A DNA stretch of 64,000 bases from Cheilinus undulatus (Eukaryota; Chordata; Actinopteri; Labriformes; Labridae), in assembly GCF_018320785.1 (NCBI RefSeq), contig NC_054881.1, forward strand, positions 16,740,275-16,804,274. Reading direction: 5' to 3'. The translations under genes were made by a program, and so were the position numbers. This document shows, one piece after another, positions 50,316 to 63,000 of this stretch (its first letter is position 1; each line of letters begins with the position of its first letter). Under the pieces are notes generated by a model. That model was given only the letters and a program-made list of their open reading frames with translations. It did no database searches and was not told the origin of the DNA.

Positions 50316-50642
50316 CTGAGTCGCAGTAAATCCTATTGTGATGCTAAACTGATTTTCGGAAGAGAGATAGAGAGAGACAGAGAAGGAGAGACACGGAGAG
50401 GGGAGGTTTGGGTTTCTGTGTGATCTGATCTGATCTGACTGTGGTTGATTTGGAAGTTTTGAACATTTCCTCCTCTCTTTGTAACTTTTTAACCTCCTTT
50501 AAAGTCCAGTTTCGGCTGTTTTTGGAGTCACTCCCCTCGTGGATCAGCCTCTCTCTGCGCGTCAGGAATGCACTTTGCAGGAAACGCAGCTCGGTGCTCG
50601 GACACTTTCTTTCCCTTTTGTCGTATTAACGAGGATTAATCA

Positions 50643-50687
50643 ATGAATGGATTAATGAATCAATGAACTGAGGCTATGAGCTCGTAG
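50643..50687 (+). promoter_or_regulatory. Two short upstream ORFs before the Shroom start
   Basis: ATG at 50643 opens a seven-residue frame (MNGLMNQ) ending at 50666. ATG at 50676 opens MSS ending at 50687. Both terminate before the main start at 50770. If they are in the mature leader they would reduce initiation downstream. Confidence 0.35.
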
Positions 50688-50769
50688 AGGAGTCACCGGT
50701 AACGACAGTCCGCCGGGCTGCACGGGGCTGAGGACAGAGCAGCCCGCAGACAGCGCTCCCTAGCCCGGC

Positions 50770-53700
50770 ATGGAGAGCAGCGCTGGCCGGGCGGGAGGAG
50801 GAGGAGGAGGAGGAGGCAGCTGGGTGCTGGTGGAGGCCCTGCTGCAGGGAGGAGCACCGTGGGGCTTCACCCTGCAGGGCGGCCTGGAGCACGGAGAGCC
50901 GCTCATCATCTCCAAGGTACCAAACCAGACACATTTCACTGTCATTGTACGGGATAGGGCCCACAAGAGACATAAAGGATAGGGCCCACATGACGTGCCA
51001 TTACACATCTATAATACACTACAAGGACCTGTTGAGTGTCAGTGTCACATTTAGACAACAGTAATCGACTATTTATGACTAACTGATCAACTTAAACCCA
51101 ATGTAAGTGATGGAATAAGACATAATCAACCCCTTAGTTTGAATATGATGCTAAATGATAAGTGAGATTTTAAGTGAGTCCTATATGGATTTTAAAACGA
51201 TAGTAATTCTCCAATAAATGTTATGGCCATACATATAGGCCTAATTAATTAAAAACCTTCCCTGTAAATGAAGTTTTAAAGTGGATTCTGGTTCTACAAA
51301 CACGCCTTTACATGGATGAGGACTGCTTTTTTTCAAATTACTTAATTTGGGAATATTTTACATTTTTCTCCATCAGCTGTCTGCTTTATTAGAACAGTCT
51401 GCCTCAGCTGAACTCAATGACACCATTTCTAATTCAATGGAGGCATTGTTTTCTTTATTAGGTTATGCTCTGTTAACAGAGCTGGGGGTAACACGCTACA
51501 TCTGTCAGAGTAATCAATAGGGCCCAATATCAATATCAGAGAATAAAAATCTTTCTGAACCATTGGTTCGTTATGAATCAAACAGCAAACTGGTCTTTAC
51601 TCGTGTTATACAAATTTTCTAGCATTATATTACTGTGAGATATTGCACCATTAGGTTCATTGTGTTATTATCGGCTAAAGTTTATAGCTAGCTAAAATTA
51701 AGCTAGGTTAGCCTAACTTTAACGGCTAACCTAACGAGCCTGCATGAAAGAAGTTAGAGCGCCCTCTACTGGATAAATAATAGAACACAGACATCACGTC
51801 TAACTAAAACCAAGTCATATTCCCTGCACTATATTAGTGAAAATACAAGTGTCAATCAGATATTAACAGATATATATATAGTTATTTCTAGTAGGCTATA
51901 ATCTCCTGATTAAATCAACCTGATAATCAATCGATTTCCGCCCTAGTATTAAAAAAATCCTTTTCTGTTGTAACTAGTATCATGTTAGTTCTGCAATTTA
52001 AGTAGCCTGTCATTTCCAAACCAGGTTGTAAATGTTTATTTCTGCTGCCAGCCACTCCTGGACACTTTTGAGGAACTGCAGTTTGTAAACTTCCACATTG
52101 GCCCCATTCTTTCAGCACTGGAGGTTAAAAAGAAACACAATTATGGTCAATATAATCGATCAATCTTGTTTGTATTGCGCCAATTCAGAAACTAAGTTAT
52201 CTCAAGACACCAAAGATGGCCGATCTAGACCATACTTTCTGTTGTGGCCATATTATCACAGACCAGTGTTTATCGATATTCCCCCAATTTATACACTGCA
52301 CCTTTAAAGCTGATGAAAGTCTACAAAAGTTTGAAAAGTTTTATGTGTTACACTGTGTTTGGGTCAGTAGAAAGAAAAGTTGTTATCAAGGAGTAGACAA
52401 GCCATGGTTAGACTTCTACAGAACACCATCAGAGAAGAAAAAACAATGCTGGTAGATGCTTCACTGTTTCTTTAGGGAACAACTCATTATTGACCAGATT
52501 TCTCTCCCTACTCTGCTATTAAATATTATCTTCACTTAACCAAAATATGACTCTTAACTCAGTGGATCTCAACCTTGTTCCCTTGGAGCACCCTCACTAA
52601 TAATACCCAAGAAAAGGTGTGCCCCCCATGACCCACACTGATAAAAAAGTGATACACTGTTGACAAGGATTTTGATTATTTCATTGATAAATCCCTGAAA
52701 AAAAATGGGTCAGCTTGTTTTTCAAAAGACCATCGTATAAACATTGTTTTTAATTTTAGTTCATATTTGTTAATCTTACTTTGACAACCTCAGCTCAGAC
52801 AAAGCTTTGTGCCCCATGAGATCTTTGGCACCCTCAGACCCCAGGTTGCAGAGCAATGATTGAACTAAAATTACAGCGCCAGAACACCGACAGACCACTC
52901 ACAGTGGTCCTGATAATACTACTAATTACCACTCACCTGTGATTTAATGATGAAGACTTTATTTCCCTTAACTTCCCACACAGAGGTATTATAGTCCCAA
53001 ACACATGCTAAATCAAACTGTCCATACTTTTGTTTACTTTCATCCTGGTGGCAGTGTTAGGAGAAGGATTCTTCTCTACTGTTGAGCTGAGTTCTGGTCA
53101 AGACTTCTCTGATTCGAGTGTTAAAGAGCAGAGGTGCTGAAGTTAAAATTTTTCAATGTTTTGCGGCAAAACCTCTTCCTTGAGTCTGTTTTCCTGTTTC
53201 TGGCAGATATTTAAAGTGTAATTTGGGCTTTACTCCACGACTTTTCTTTTTTAAGATTTCCCTATCATTCGTCTTTAGCTTGCTGATCATTTGGAGAGCT
53301 TTGAAACACGGCTGTCAGATTCCTTATGTTTAAACTGCCTACAATCTGGAGTCCAGCCGTATTAAATTATGACGGCGTTTGTGCCGCCTGCATAGAGCAT
53401 GACATCAGAGAAAAATGGCCGCCTTTTGATTATGCTGAAGTCGTCAGGTACGGGAGACTTTTTCTTCCCTAAATCAAATCGTTGAGCGGTGAAGACATGC
53501 AGATTTTTTTCTTTTTTTGTCCCCCAGGAGCAGCTACAAAACTTGTTACTCTCCTTTATTTTTAAAACTTCTAAAATTTCAAATATCACCAGAAACCATT
53601 CGGTGTCTGTGCTTTGTTTACTTTCTCCCCTTTTACCCAACCCAATCAATCAGTGCTTTGCAACACCAAGCCCAACCTAAAGCTAAAAATCAGCATCCAA

Positions 53701-56700
53701 TTACACATATACACGCCAAACACTAAAGTGCTAAATATTCAAACATCAGTCACTTGTAAGCGATCAGTGATAGTTGGAGTAGCTATAACTTTTTGATCAA
53801 ATACAGCCCCTTTCTCATAAAAAATGATGATTAACTGACTTAATTTTTCTTATGAAGCTGATGTAGAGAGAGCAGCAGCTTCATGTGTGACAGTAAATGT
53901 AAAATGACCACTCACTGATTAATCCCTCTCCGTCCCTACAGCCATCATGGCCTCATTTTATTAGCATGCAAATCAGCGGCTGAGATGACCGTGTGGTGAG
54001 TCTGTGTTTGCGTGTGGAGGTTATCCTGGGACTGAAGCCAAACGGCTGTAAAATAGGACAAGAATGTGAATTATGTGTTTTCGGGGCTTTCAAACACAGT
54101 CATGCTTTGATTTTGTGAAGCTCGGTGTTAGCTCTTTTCTCCATGATTAACCAAACGACTGTCTCATGTCTTTCCTCCATAAATCTCTTCATCAACTCTA
54201 CAATTACTCTCGTCTTTGCCTCCATCTTACTCTACATGGTATCTGTTTGCGTCTTCATATCCATAATGTTAGTATTTGTCTTTTTCTCTTTGGGGGTCCT
54301 CGGTCTCTGGCGCTGTTATTTTGGTTGATAGTCATTTTCTAAGAAGATGGCATGAAATTAGGATGAATTTTGCTTTATTTTAAGAAATAGTCGTGTTCTT
54401 CTTTGTACAGTAAATGAATCTGTGGGTTATTGGACTGATGGTTGAGCAAAACAAGCAATTTGAAGATGACCAACAAATAAAAATAATAAGTCAGACTTGA
54501 TTATGGAAAATCAAACATTTTAAGGAACTCTACCTTTTTATACTGTCTTCTCTGCATTAACGGTTGAAATGTGCAGAGTTGAAACCTGCAGACTTGAGTG
54601 AAACATCAAATAAAAGGAGCAAATTGTCAAGGATATACAGATTCATATTTGTAAAATTCACATAGAATATGAAGAAGTTCTGTACAGACAGAGCTGAACA
54701 ATCAGATTTGTCTCCATCATCTTGTTTATTATTGATACAGGACGTTTCTTTGGGGTCAAAGGTCATTCTGAGGGTAATCCATGCTGCCTGGCTCACGTTA
54801 CACAATCTTAATGAGTTTAATCTCAAAGTCTCGTGATTGGCACCAAATTGAAAATGTGCACTAATGCTGCCTCAGTTACACCTTAAAAAAGAAAAACTTG
54901 TTAAAGCAGAGACCCACACTGTCTGCTGAGAATGGGTGCTTACAGATGTCTTCATTCTTCTCTGTAAGGCTAGTCTGTCAGATGTCATAAGGGGACGTCT
55001 TCATACGGCTTCTCTAGTCGAGTCTAACACCAGTGTCCAAGGGTGGTTTTACACCTGGGCCCTGACCTGAGTAAACCTGCCCCCAAAGTCTGGTTCAACA
55101 GAAATAACAATGCAGCCATAAGGCATCAGTTCCCAGAATGCAGTGCAGTGTTAGCCTACATGTGACTCATCTTTAAATGTTCTTATAATGTAGAAATCTA
55201 CGTTTCTACATTATGTGTTAATCTTATGGTTGTCAGCATCAGGCACTAATCAGGATGCAGTCCATAGTCCATGATTAGTGCTTTTATTTTTTCTAAATCC
55301 CATGCTTCAATGTCCCTTTCAGCAACACATATTGATGTGAAATAAGTCCACCACTGCTCCTTCATGTCTTGTTTCACTTTAAAAACTCACAGACAGCTCA
55401 GTGGACAAGTAAAAAGTAGGGATTCACAAGATTGTTGGAATGATATCGGTATCAGCAGATACAAATGTTCATGACACAACAATTAAAACCCATATATTGA
55501 AATGTAAAATGTAATGCTTATTTGACAAAAGAAAAGAAACAGCATATCCTCTCCCTTTCACTTTGACATTAAAGAGGTTGTTTTTGTAATCTTTACTCTC
55601 CAAAGTTCCCTAATTTCTTTCAATTTAAGAACAGGTCTATATCCATCAAGAGGTTTTTGCCCTTAGTTTCAGACATTAGAAAAATAAATTAAACAGTGGG
55701 GTTTGAAATGTGACAAAAAAGGGAAATAGAAAGATAGAAAGATAAATCACAACTAACCACACATATAATGAGATGATTGAAGACTTCTGTAGTTAAACAG
55801 CCCAAGTTAGCATGCAGGTTTCCCTTGAAAGATGGATTAGATAAACAAAAATGGTCAAAAGTGTCAGTTCTGGTCAGAATGTTGTCATGTTTTTCTCTCC
55901 GAGGATGTTTTCCACATTCTCCATTGATTAGATGAGATGTTGTTTCAGTCGTAGTCGGAGCAGGCCGAGCCCCTCCATTTAGAGATCTCTGACGGCGCCG
56001 TAATGAATTTCAGCTGGAATACCAAAGTCTCTGACTGATACAGACTTCGAGCGTGAAACCTTATTTGGGTATATTTATTCCTGAAAAAGGAGAACAGAGC
56101 AGCATGTGCTTGGCTCTGCAGAACTGACTTGGAGTTTACATTTTAGCCATTGTTTTTCTTTCACAGCTCAGAGAGGATGTTTGGTTTCCTTCTTCTATCA
56201 GCATGGATCATTGGACTTATCTCATGCTTGTGTTACGTTTTCTAGATTTGATAAGCCAGCTTTAGTGTTGCTTTAGCCTTACACTAATTCATTTGATTTT
56301 ATCTGAGTATTTTTGTGAGTTTTGTGAAATGAAATCAGTTTTTCTGTAGGTTTCTCCCATAATCTATGATCCTTGACTCTTTTGGGGTGCTGCACTGTGT
56401 GGGCCAAACACAGCCTGTTTTTGTTCAAACCTAACACATGTTGAAATTCAGAGGAGGCTCAGACACACCCCGAGTTAAATTCTTGGCAGTTGTTTTAACA
56501 TTCGAAGAGCCCCAGCCGGGTGGAGTTTATTGTTTCAGAACAGTGCTATGGATACCTTTGTCAATCAGGAGAACATGTGGAACCCGCCATTAATTGAAGC
56601 GTCTTTCAGCTGTATCTTTAAACTTGCAGTGAACCCAAACTTCAGTCCGTGGTGTTTTCTACAACAAGTCACACTCAGCTTCAGTTTCTGCATCTGTGAC

Positions 56701-59700
56701 GTCTTAAAATTGGGGAAAATTGGGTGAGCAAATTTGGTGTCACAATCAAGCAACAACCAGCAGATTGTCAATCAGACAATCATGTCTCCAAACATGCAGT
56801 AAAGTGCACTTCCTCTTGGGCTTTAAGGCTGAAAAACAGAACAAAATTAAAGTAAGTTAAGAACATTATGTTACAATAACATTTTAATATATATATAACT
56901 TTAAAGGCAGCAATGGAGAAAGCTTTGAAAAGATAAACTCTGTATTAACACTCTGTTGAACTGGTCTCTAAAACCTATTAACATGCACAAAAAACTCCCC
57001 AAAATGTCCTGAAGTTTTCTGGATTAGCCATAGATATACCCAGACTAAACCCAAGAATCTACTACCATTCTTGCAGTATATTTTTCCTATATTTAGCTGC
57101 ATTCATTTTACTCTCTACCTTTACAAACCTCCCAGGGCCGACTGCTGAGAAGCATCCCAGCAGCATGATGCTGCCACCACCGTGCTTCACAATGGGGATG
57201 GTGTGGTTGGTGCCCGCCAAACATAGCGTCTTTCATTATTTTGGTCTCACTAGATCACAGAACTTTCTCCCACTTGACCATGGAGTCTCCCTTATGCCCT
57301 CTGGGGACCTCAAACAGAGATTCAATGAGTTTTCTCTAACAGCGTCTTTCTCTTTGACTGGTTAAGAACTGTGCTTTTCAATAACCTTTTCCCTGAGTTG
57401 CTTGGAGTGTTCTTTTGTTTTCATGGTGTAGTAGTAGTCAGGCATACTTTTTAACCAGCGACTGGACCTTCCAGACACAGGTGTATGTTGTCTTTAGTCA
57501 TAAAAAAACTCAAATCATTAAAGTCTTCTTGTCAAAATGTTTGTTTACAGAAATAGCATGGTAGCACTGCCTTGGGCTGAAATGAAGAAGTACGATACAG
57601 TCAAGCTTCATGTTCAAATGCGGGCCATATTTTATTTAATGTTTAGAATTTTCTTAGAGCCAATCAAAAATGGACGCATTTGGCCCCCAGACTGTAGTTT
57701 GGACACCCCTGTCCTACATCATCAGTAGTTCTCACAGATGTAACATCAGTACTGGGCGTTTCTGCTGCATGTGAATTTTTAAAATGCTTGTTTAAAATCA
57801 GATGAGCATTGAAACAAAATTAAGTTATGATGTCAGATTTTTGTCATAATTTTCTTGCAAATGATTTTCAGGCCATTTCCTGTGATACTTGGTTTAGAGA
57901 GTACCTTGGGAAAATTTCTGTTTGAAGTAGCCCTAGCACTTCTCTGTATCCCTCCATTCCAACAAGAATCAGATACTCTACTATGAATGCACAAAATCTA
58001 GAGGCAGGACTAAATGGAAAGTACAGGAGATGAATTGGGACTAAGCTATAGTCTCCCACTGTGATGTGCATGTCAATTGGAGCCATGAGAAGAAGAAAAC
58101 ATGTTTAATTTCACTGCTAGTCCATCTTTAAACTCAGCAAACATCCAGGAATAAAGTGAGACATTTTGACGTCCAGTTCGGGGTTTAATCGAGCTTATCA
58201 CACAGAGACAAGCTCACAAGGCAATGTGACCTCAAAGAGGACGAAAACACACACTCAGACACTCGGTGATAAACAGAGAGACATTCTGCACAGTGACAGA
58301 GCGCTGAGAGGCTTCAACAACAGCTCTGATAAAACTCAGAGGTCATTTTGATACTGCAGCGGGGTTGCATCCAAGTCTGTGTCGGAGCATGTGTCACACC
58401 TGGAGCTTCACTTGAATCATCTCTAAGTTTAGACAACAAGAAGTGACAGGAACTTAACAGGAATTTGTGCCTAACTAAACTTAGATAAAATATAATGAGG
58501 TAGCATCACACTGAAAGAAGAGCTGCTGTAGTGTTAATCAGCACGTCAATGATTGATAATCAGAGCAGTGCTGATATTTCAAAAATCAGCTTGACCTTTA
58601 GTGAGATACAGCTTCAATAAACAAGTATAATAAATAAGTTAACAGTGATAAGCAGCGGGGAATCCTTCCTATTTAAATTTAATTGTATTTGGCTTAAAAA
58701 CAAGTCAGATCGGTGTAATTTCTATCAATGATACCATGATTAAAAATACTTTTGTTGACCTTTATCATGCAAAAGACGAGGCCATGACAAGCTTAAAATG
58801 GATTTTTAATATTGAAACTCCTACAAAAAGCTGAGTTTCTTTCAGCTCCACTCAGCACACTGAGATTACATCCATCCCATGACTTATACCTTTCAATAAC
58901 AGTTTCTCTGAGTTGCTTGGAGTGTTCTTTTGTCTTCATGATGAGATGGTACCAGGAATACTGATTAACAGTGACTGGGCCTTCCAGAAACAGGTGCATT
59001 ACTAGATTCACTTCACACACCAAGATCGATTGACACATGTACCGATGAATCAGGATTAATCTTTGACATGCGGTATGTTAGTTATGTTTTTCTATCGGCT
59101 AAATCACAACAGTCCGGACAATGGTACTGACTAACATACTGTATATACAGAATATACAGATAAAGTGTAGCATCATTTTAGGGACTTTTAAGCCTGAAAA
59201 TGGGACAGCCCTGGTTACATTGGCACATATGGTCACCGATGAATGAAGTTAGAATCTAACTTATGTTGAGCTGACTATAGCTGTGTAAAAGTTCTATAAC
59301 ACTGCAGGATAATCAACACTTCTAATGCTGGAGCTAGATTTCCTAGTGCATAGTGGCTGGAGGGGTTTATGTATAAGTCTGTTAGGATGGTAATGTGTTT
59401 AAGTGTCACATAAAAAAAAAAACAAAACAAGAAGAAAATGCCTTTGTTTTGAGGAGAATTGTGCTTGTTTTCTCAGCGATATTAAAACAGATAAAGCCAG
59501 TGAAGTCCTGCTGTGGACACCATCTGGTTTCTGTTGGTCTGGTGAAGGTTAGGGGCAAATTAAGATCAACTTCTCTCTTTTGTAGAGAAACTGAAAACAT
59601 CCTTCAAAGAACAATAGACTCAGAAAGGACATGAGAATTACAAATCTGAGAGGAAAACAGCTAAAACCTCCGACTCTCCCCTACAGAGAACCCACGCACA

Positions 59701-60093
59701 AACGCATCACGAGTGTTCCCGACCTCCCAGAACAATAGAAAGCCTGATAACAGCTGCCACAGCAAGTGTGACTCGACAAGCTTCATGACTGTGGGTGCAG
59801 AACAGATACAGTCTGCATGAGTTACATAGCTCAGCTCAGACTGCACAGAAGAGAAGCTGCAGAATGAATCTCTGAGAGCAGCTTAAAGGAGCTGAAAATT
59901 CAAAATGAGCTGAAAATCTTGTTTGTTTTTATGTGCAGGTGGAGGAGGGTGGTAAGGCGGACAGTTTGGACCAACCCCTGCTGGTTGGAGATGAGATAGT
60001 CGTCATTAACGAGGTGGAGCTGACTGGATACAGACAGGAAGCCATCGCTCTGGTTAAAGGATCGTACAAGACGCTGCAGCTCACCGTCCGCAG
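50770..60093 (+). CDS. Shroom-family protein, N-terminal PDZ exons 1-2 (partial)
   Basis: Exon 1 (50770-50916, 49 codons, phase 0) and exon 2 (59939-60093, ending in phase 2) flank a 9-kb intron with GT-AG ends. The product begins MESSAGRA and has eight glycines in a row (residues 9-16, GGA repeats). A PDZ domain follows, about residues 18-100. It has the carboxylate-binding loop GAPWGFTL and the continuation [13 protein letters not shown], split exactly there by the intron, then [20 protein letters not shown] and [13 protein letters not shown]. This is the Shroom PDZ with the family's usual exon break. Shroom proteins bind actin and recruit Rho kinase through C-terminal ASD domains to drive apical constriction. 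Those exons lie beyond the window. The PDZ shows both Shroom3-like ([19 protein letters not shown]) and Shroom2-like (GDEIV, RQEAI) residues, so the paralogue is undecided. Confidence 0.88.
52141..52222 (+). repeat. Degraded dispersed fish repeat
   Basis: The words gatcaatcttgtttgtattgc, then caattcagaaac and gttatctcaagaca, resemble a common teleost repeat tail. The copy is short and decayed, and its family is uncertain. Confidence 0.35.
57125..57490 (-). pseudogene. Tc1-like transposase remnant, internally deleted
   Basis: On the minus strand an N-terminal piece [18 protein letters not shown] starts at 57424 and soon hits a stop. Farther along the same strand, about 57230-57131, [20 protein letters not shown] appears, which is the conserved Tc1/mariner block around KHGGGS. 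The order is correct for one element, but most of the helix-turn-helix and catalytic region between them is missing and frames are broken. Confidence 0.7.
58850..59000 (-). pseudogene. Tc1-like transposase N-terminal fragment
   Basis: The minus strand from 58939 reads [20 protein letters not shown] and then departs from the family. It and its upstream leader (ccagtcactgttaatcagta region) match the start of the 57125-57490 remnant. It is a second, shorter copy in the same orientation. Confidence 0.65.
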
Positions 60094-63000
60094 GTACAGA
60101 TAATGATTGTGTTCATCCTTCTAGATAACATGCAGCTCTTTAGAACAGTGATGAAGACGCACCTCATCATTAAAGTGTCAGCTTCAGAGAGACTTAGGCT
60201 GACTGGTGGAGAGAGTGCCAGCCAACTTTCCGGTCCCACTTTCTGAGGGTACTGAATCCACATGTGCTTGGGTGCTTTTTCATGTACAGCCCCTCACTTT
60301 GACATTTCTCCACTGGTGCATGGTCATAGGATCCTGTTTGTACATGTGCTAAATGCTGCTGTGACCAGACCTGCCCACAGGTTTGGATGGACCCCTGACA
60401 AACACAGAAAACAGGCCCTCCCCAGGTGTTATTTATTGATGATGTCAATGCATGTGTGTTGGACCAATAGCATCAACTAGCCCTCACTTTGGAGCTGAAA
60501 AAGTCTGTCAAACTATTATTGGGTTCTGATTTTGAAACTATTTATTTCTGCCACTTTTTAAACACTTTTCTGGCCCATTTTGGCCACTATGGTTTACCAT
60601 GCGTCATCAGGTTTGCACAATTTTTCCCTCTTTTCACTCACTTTTGAAACTTTAACCCAAATTTTGCAACATTTTCATCACTTTTTTAACCAATTTTTGC
60701 CACTTGCAAAAGATTTAGGGGCTTTTAACCCATTCTGGCCACTTTTCAATCCCATTTAACCTAATTTTTCTGCCTATTTTTGCCACTTGTAAGCCAGTTT
60801 TGCCACTTTTTAATGTCCTCTCTTACCACTTTTAATGCCCATTTTGCCAATTTTAACCACATTGTACTAATTTTTGTTTATTTTGGCACTTTAAAGATAT
60901 TTTTTCCAATTGTAACCCCTTTTCATCCATTTTTTTTCTGTTTATGCCTCTCTTTACCCATTTTTGCCAAATTTAACCTATATCTGATACTTTTAAAATT
61001 CCATTACATCACTTTTTCTGCCAAATTTTGCCCCTTTTAACTCATTTCAATTCTGTTTTTAGAAAAGAGGTTTACATTTTTAAGAAGGTGATATACTAAG
61101 GCACAAATAATAGGTGTTTGTTGCTTTGATAAGAGTGGTTGTTGTTTAGGTTAAAAAAAATTAAATATGGAATCACAGCTCAATTTTTTAATGGACCACT
61201 ATTTTGCTGACCTTCATGTGCCCTCATTTGTCTGAGCCTAAAAATATCTCTCCTTTATCCCTCCTTATGTGCAGCCTTCTCTGTGACATAAAGGTGGCGT
61301 CTGCTCCAGACTGATCTTCATAACATTAATGGGGATGTCAATAAATTGGACAGACAGATAACTTTAGGCATGCTGTTACACCGGCGCTGTGTGGAGCTTT
61401 TATATGGCCTCAAACAGCTGATTTTGAAATGTTGTCCTCTGTTTGTGAGTCAGCTTTTGTTGATGATGCTCAGATGGTCAATAATGAATGACCGATATAA
61501 ACCACTGCCTAAGAAGGTTCCCTCGTCTTTGCTTCCTTGAGTTGGTCTAATCTATAACTGGTCTGGATTACATCCTGGTTCAGAGTCCAAATCAGAGCTC
61601 ACAGTCCTAAACAAACACAGACAAAACACACGGCTACTAACAGTTATCAGTACTGCTGCCATTATGAATTATTCATGAAATCTTTAGACAAACAGGGAAT
61701 GAATATGAACTCATAAGTGTTAAATATTCTTCTAAAATCTAAAATACTGTATGTTCTCCTCATGCACACGTGGGTTCTCTCCAGGTAAACAGCTGCACAG
61801 CATAGACTTTTTAGCCGAAGTTTTCTTATTCTTAAGCACACATTAGTGACCCACTTAAAAAGGCTCACAAAAAAGACCCCCTTTTGGGTCCTGACATTAG
61901 ACGACTAGAGATTAAAGAAAAGTGTTTAACATTCAGGTCTGTTTGTGCTACATTTAGTGTTAGCATCTTAGCTAATCTTTAGCTCTGCAGTCTCAACAGG
62001 TGAGATAAATGTGCTGCTGTTGTTCATAACCGCTTTTCTCCAAGCGTACAGACAGGTGGCTATTTTTAAAGTTTCCCTTCCACATGACTGGATTTAAGAG
62101 GAAGAGAACTGAGACATTTTGCTACGATCAATGCAGCACATCCAGCTACCTGGCGAGTACGGCTATTGTAACTGTCATCTAGAGGTAAAAGGTCACCGTG
62201 AGTTGTGCAGGATTAAAGACACAGAGCCAAAGCATGGCTCCACAGATCAATGCAATATGACGACAAGATTGGTTTACCTTTACACCACTACCATCTCAGT
62301 TTTTCTGCAGTTTTAAAGTGATGTTTACATGCAACATTTTGAAGAGACTCTTAAATCAGACAGATAAGGTCATGAAGAAATGATGAGTTTACACAGAAGT
62401 GGACACATTGGATGTTAAACAGCCTGAGACCTTCTATCTGGCTGCTGTAGGGAGTGTTTTGCAGGTGTCCCGTAGCATCTGAGGGAGTATTCAGGCTGGA
62501 GTCTGGTCAGGTATAAAGCCAGGTATGTGTTTAGGTTTTGGGTGTGACTGGAAGCAATGCTGCTGTTGCTACTGTCGCTTTTATTGACAGGAAGACGTGT
62601 GAGAGGCACGACACAATGCAGGACTTTAGACTTCACAGACCGCAGGACATGTGGAGGAGAACACATGGCATTATGGGAAGGCGTGCCGAGGAGGGAAGGC
62701 GTGAGAATTTCTTCTTCCAGACGAGCAGAGAGCAGCAGCATGTTTCTGTCTGATCGGCTTCCTGTAGGGATCTGATGGCGAAGCCGGCTCTTCTCAGGTG
62801 TGTTATTTTAGCAGGAGATCTGTTCTTTATGATAGTGTGATGATAAATGCGTCATAATATCTCCTGCTGATAATATCTCCAGCTGTAATGGGGCAGGAAG
62901 CTGTGGACTTTGGTCTGCATGTTGTGCTCAGTGGATTGAGGAGAAGGGCATACTCTGCAGTTGCATACCTATCTTGTTCTCACCTTTGGACTCTAGTATC

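Larger units (their letters stand above)
50917..59938 (+). other. Shroom gene intron 1 (9.0 kb)
   Basis: No coding exon was found. The intron holds two Tc1-like fragments (57125-57490 and 58850-59000), a degraded dispersed repeat near 52141-52222 and a possible short TIR-type fragment starting near 55425. The remainder is AT-rich without recognisable content. Confidence 0.6.

Noticed and set aside
50104-50423. Open frame rich in Phe, Leu and Ser
   Set aside because: It is produced by the polypyrimidine tract and has no coding character.
62415-62775. Overlapping open frames on both strands, considered as Shroom exon 3
   Set aside because: Neither contains the residues expected after the PDZ domain, and no good acceptor keeps the phase-2 frame.
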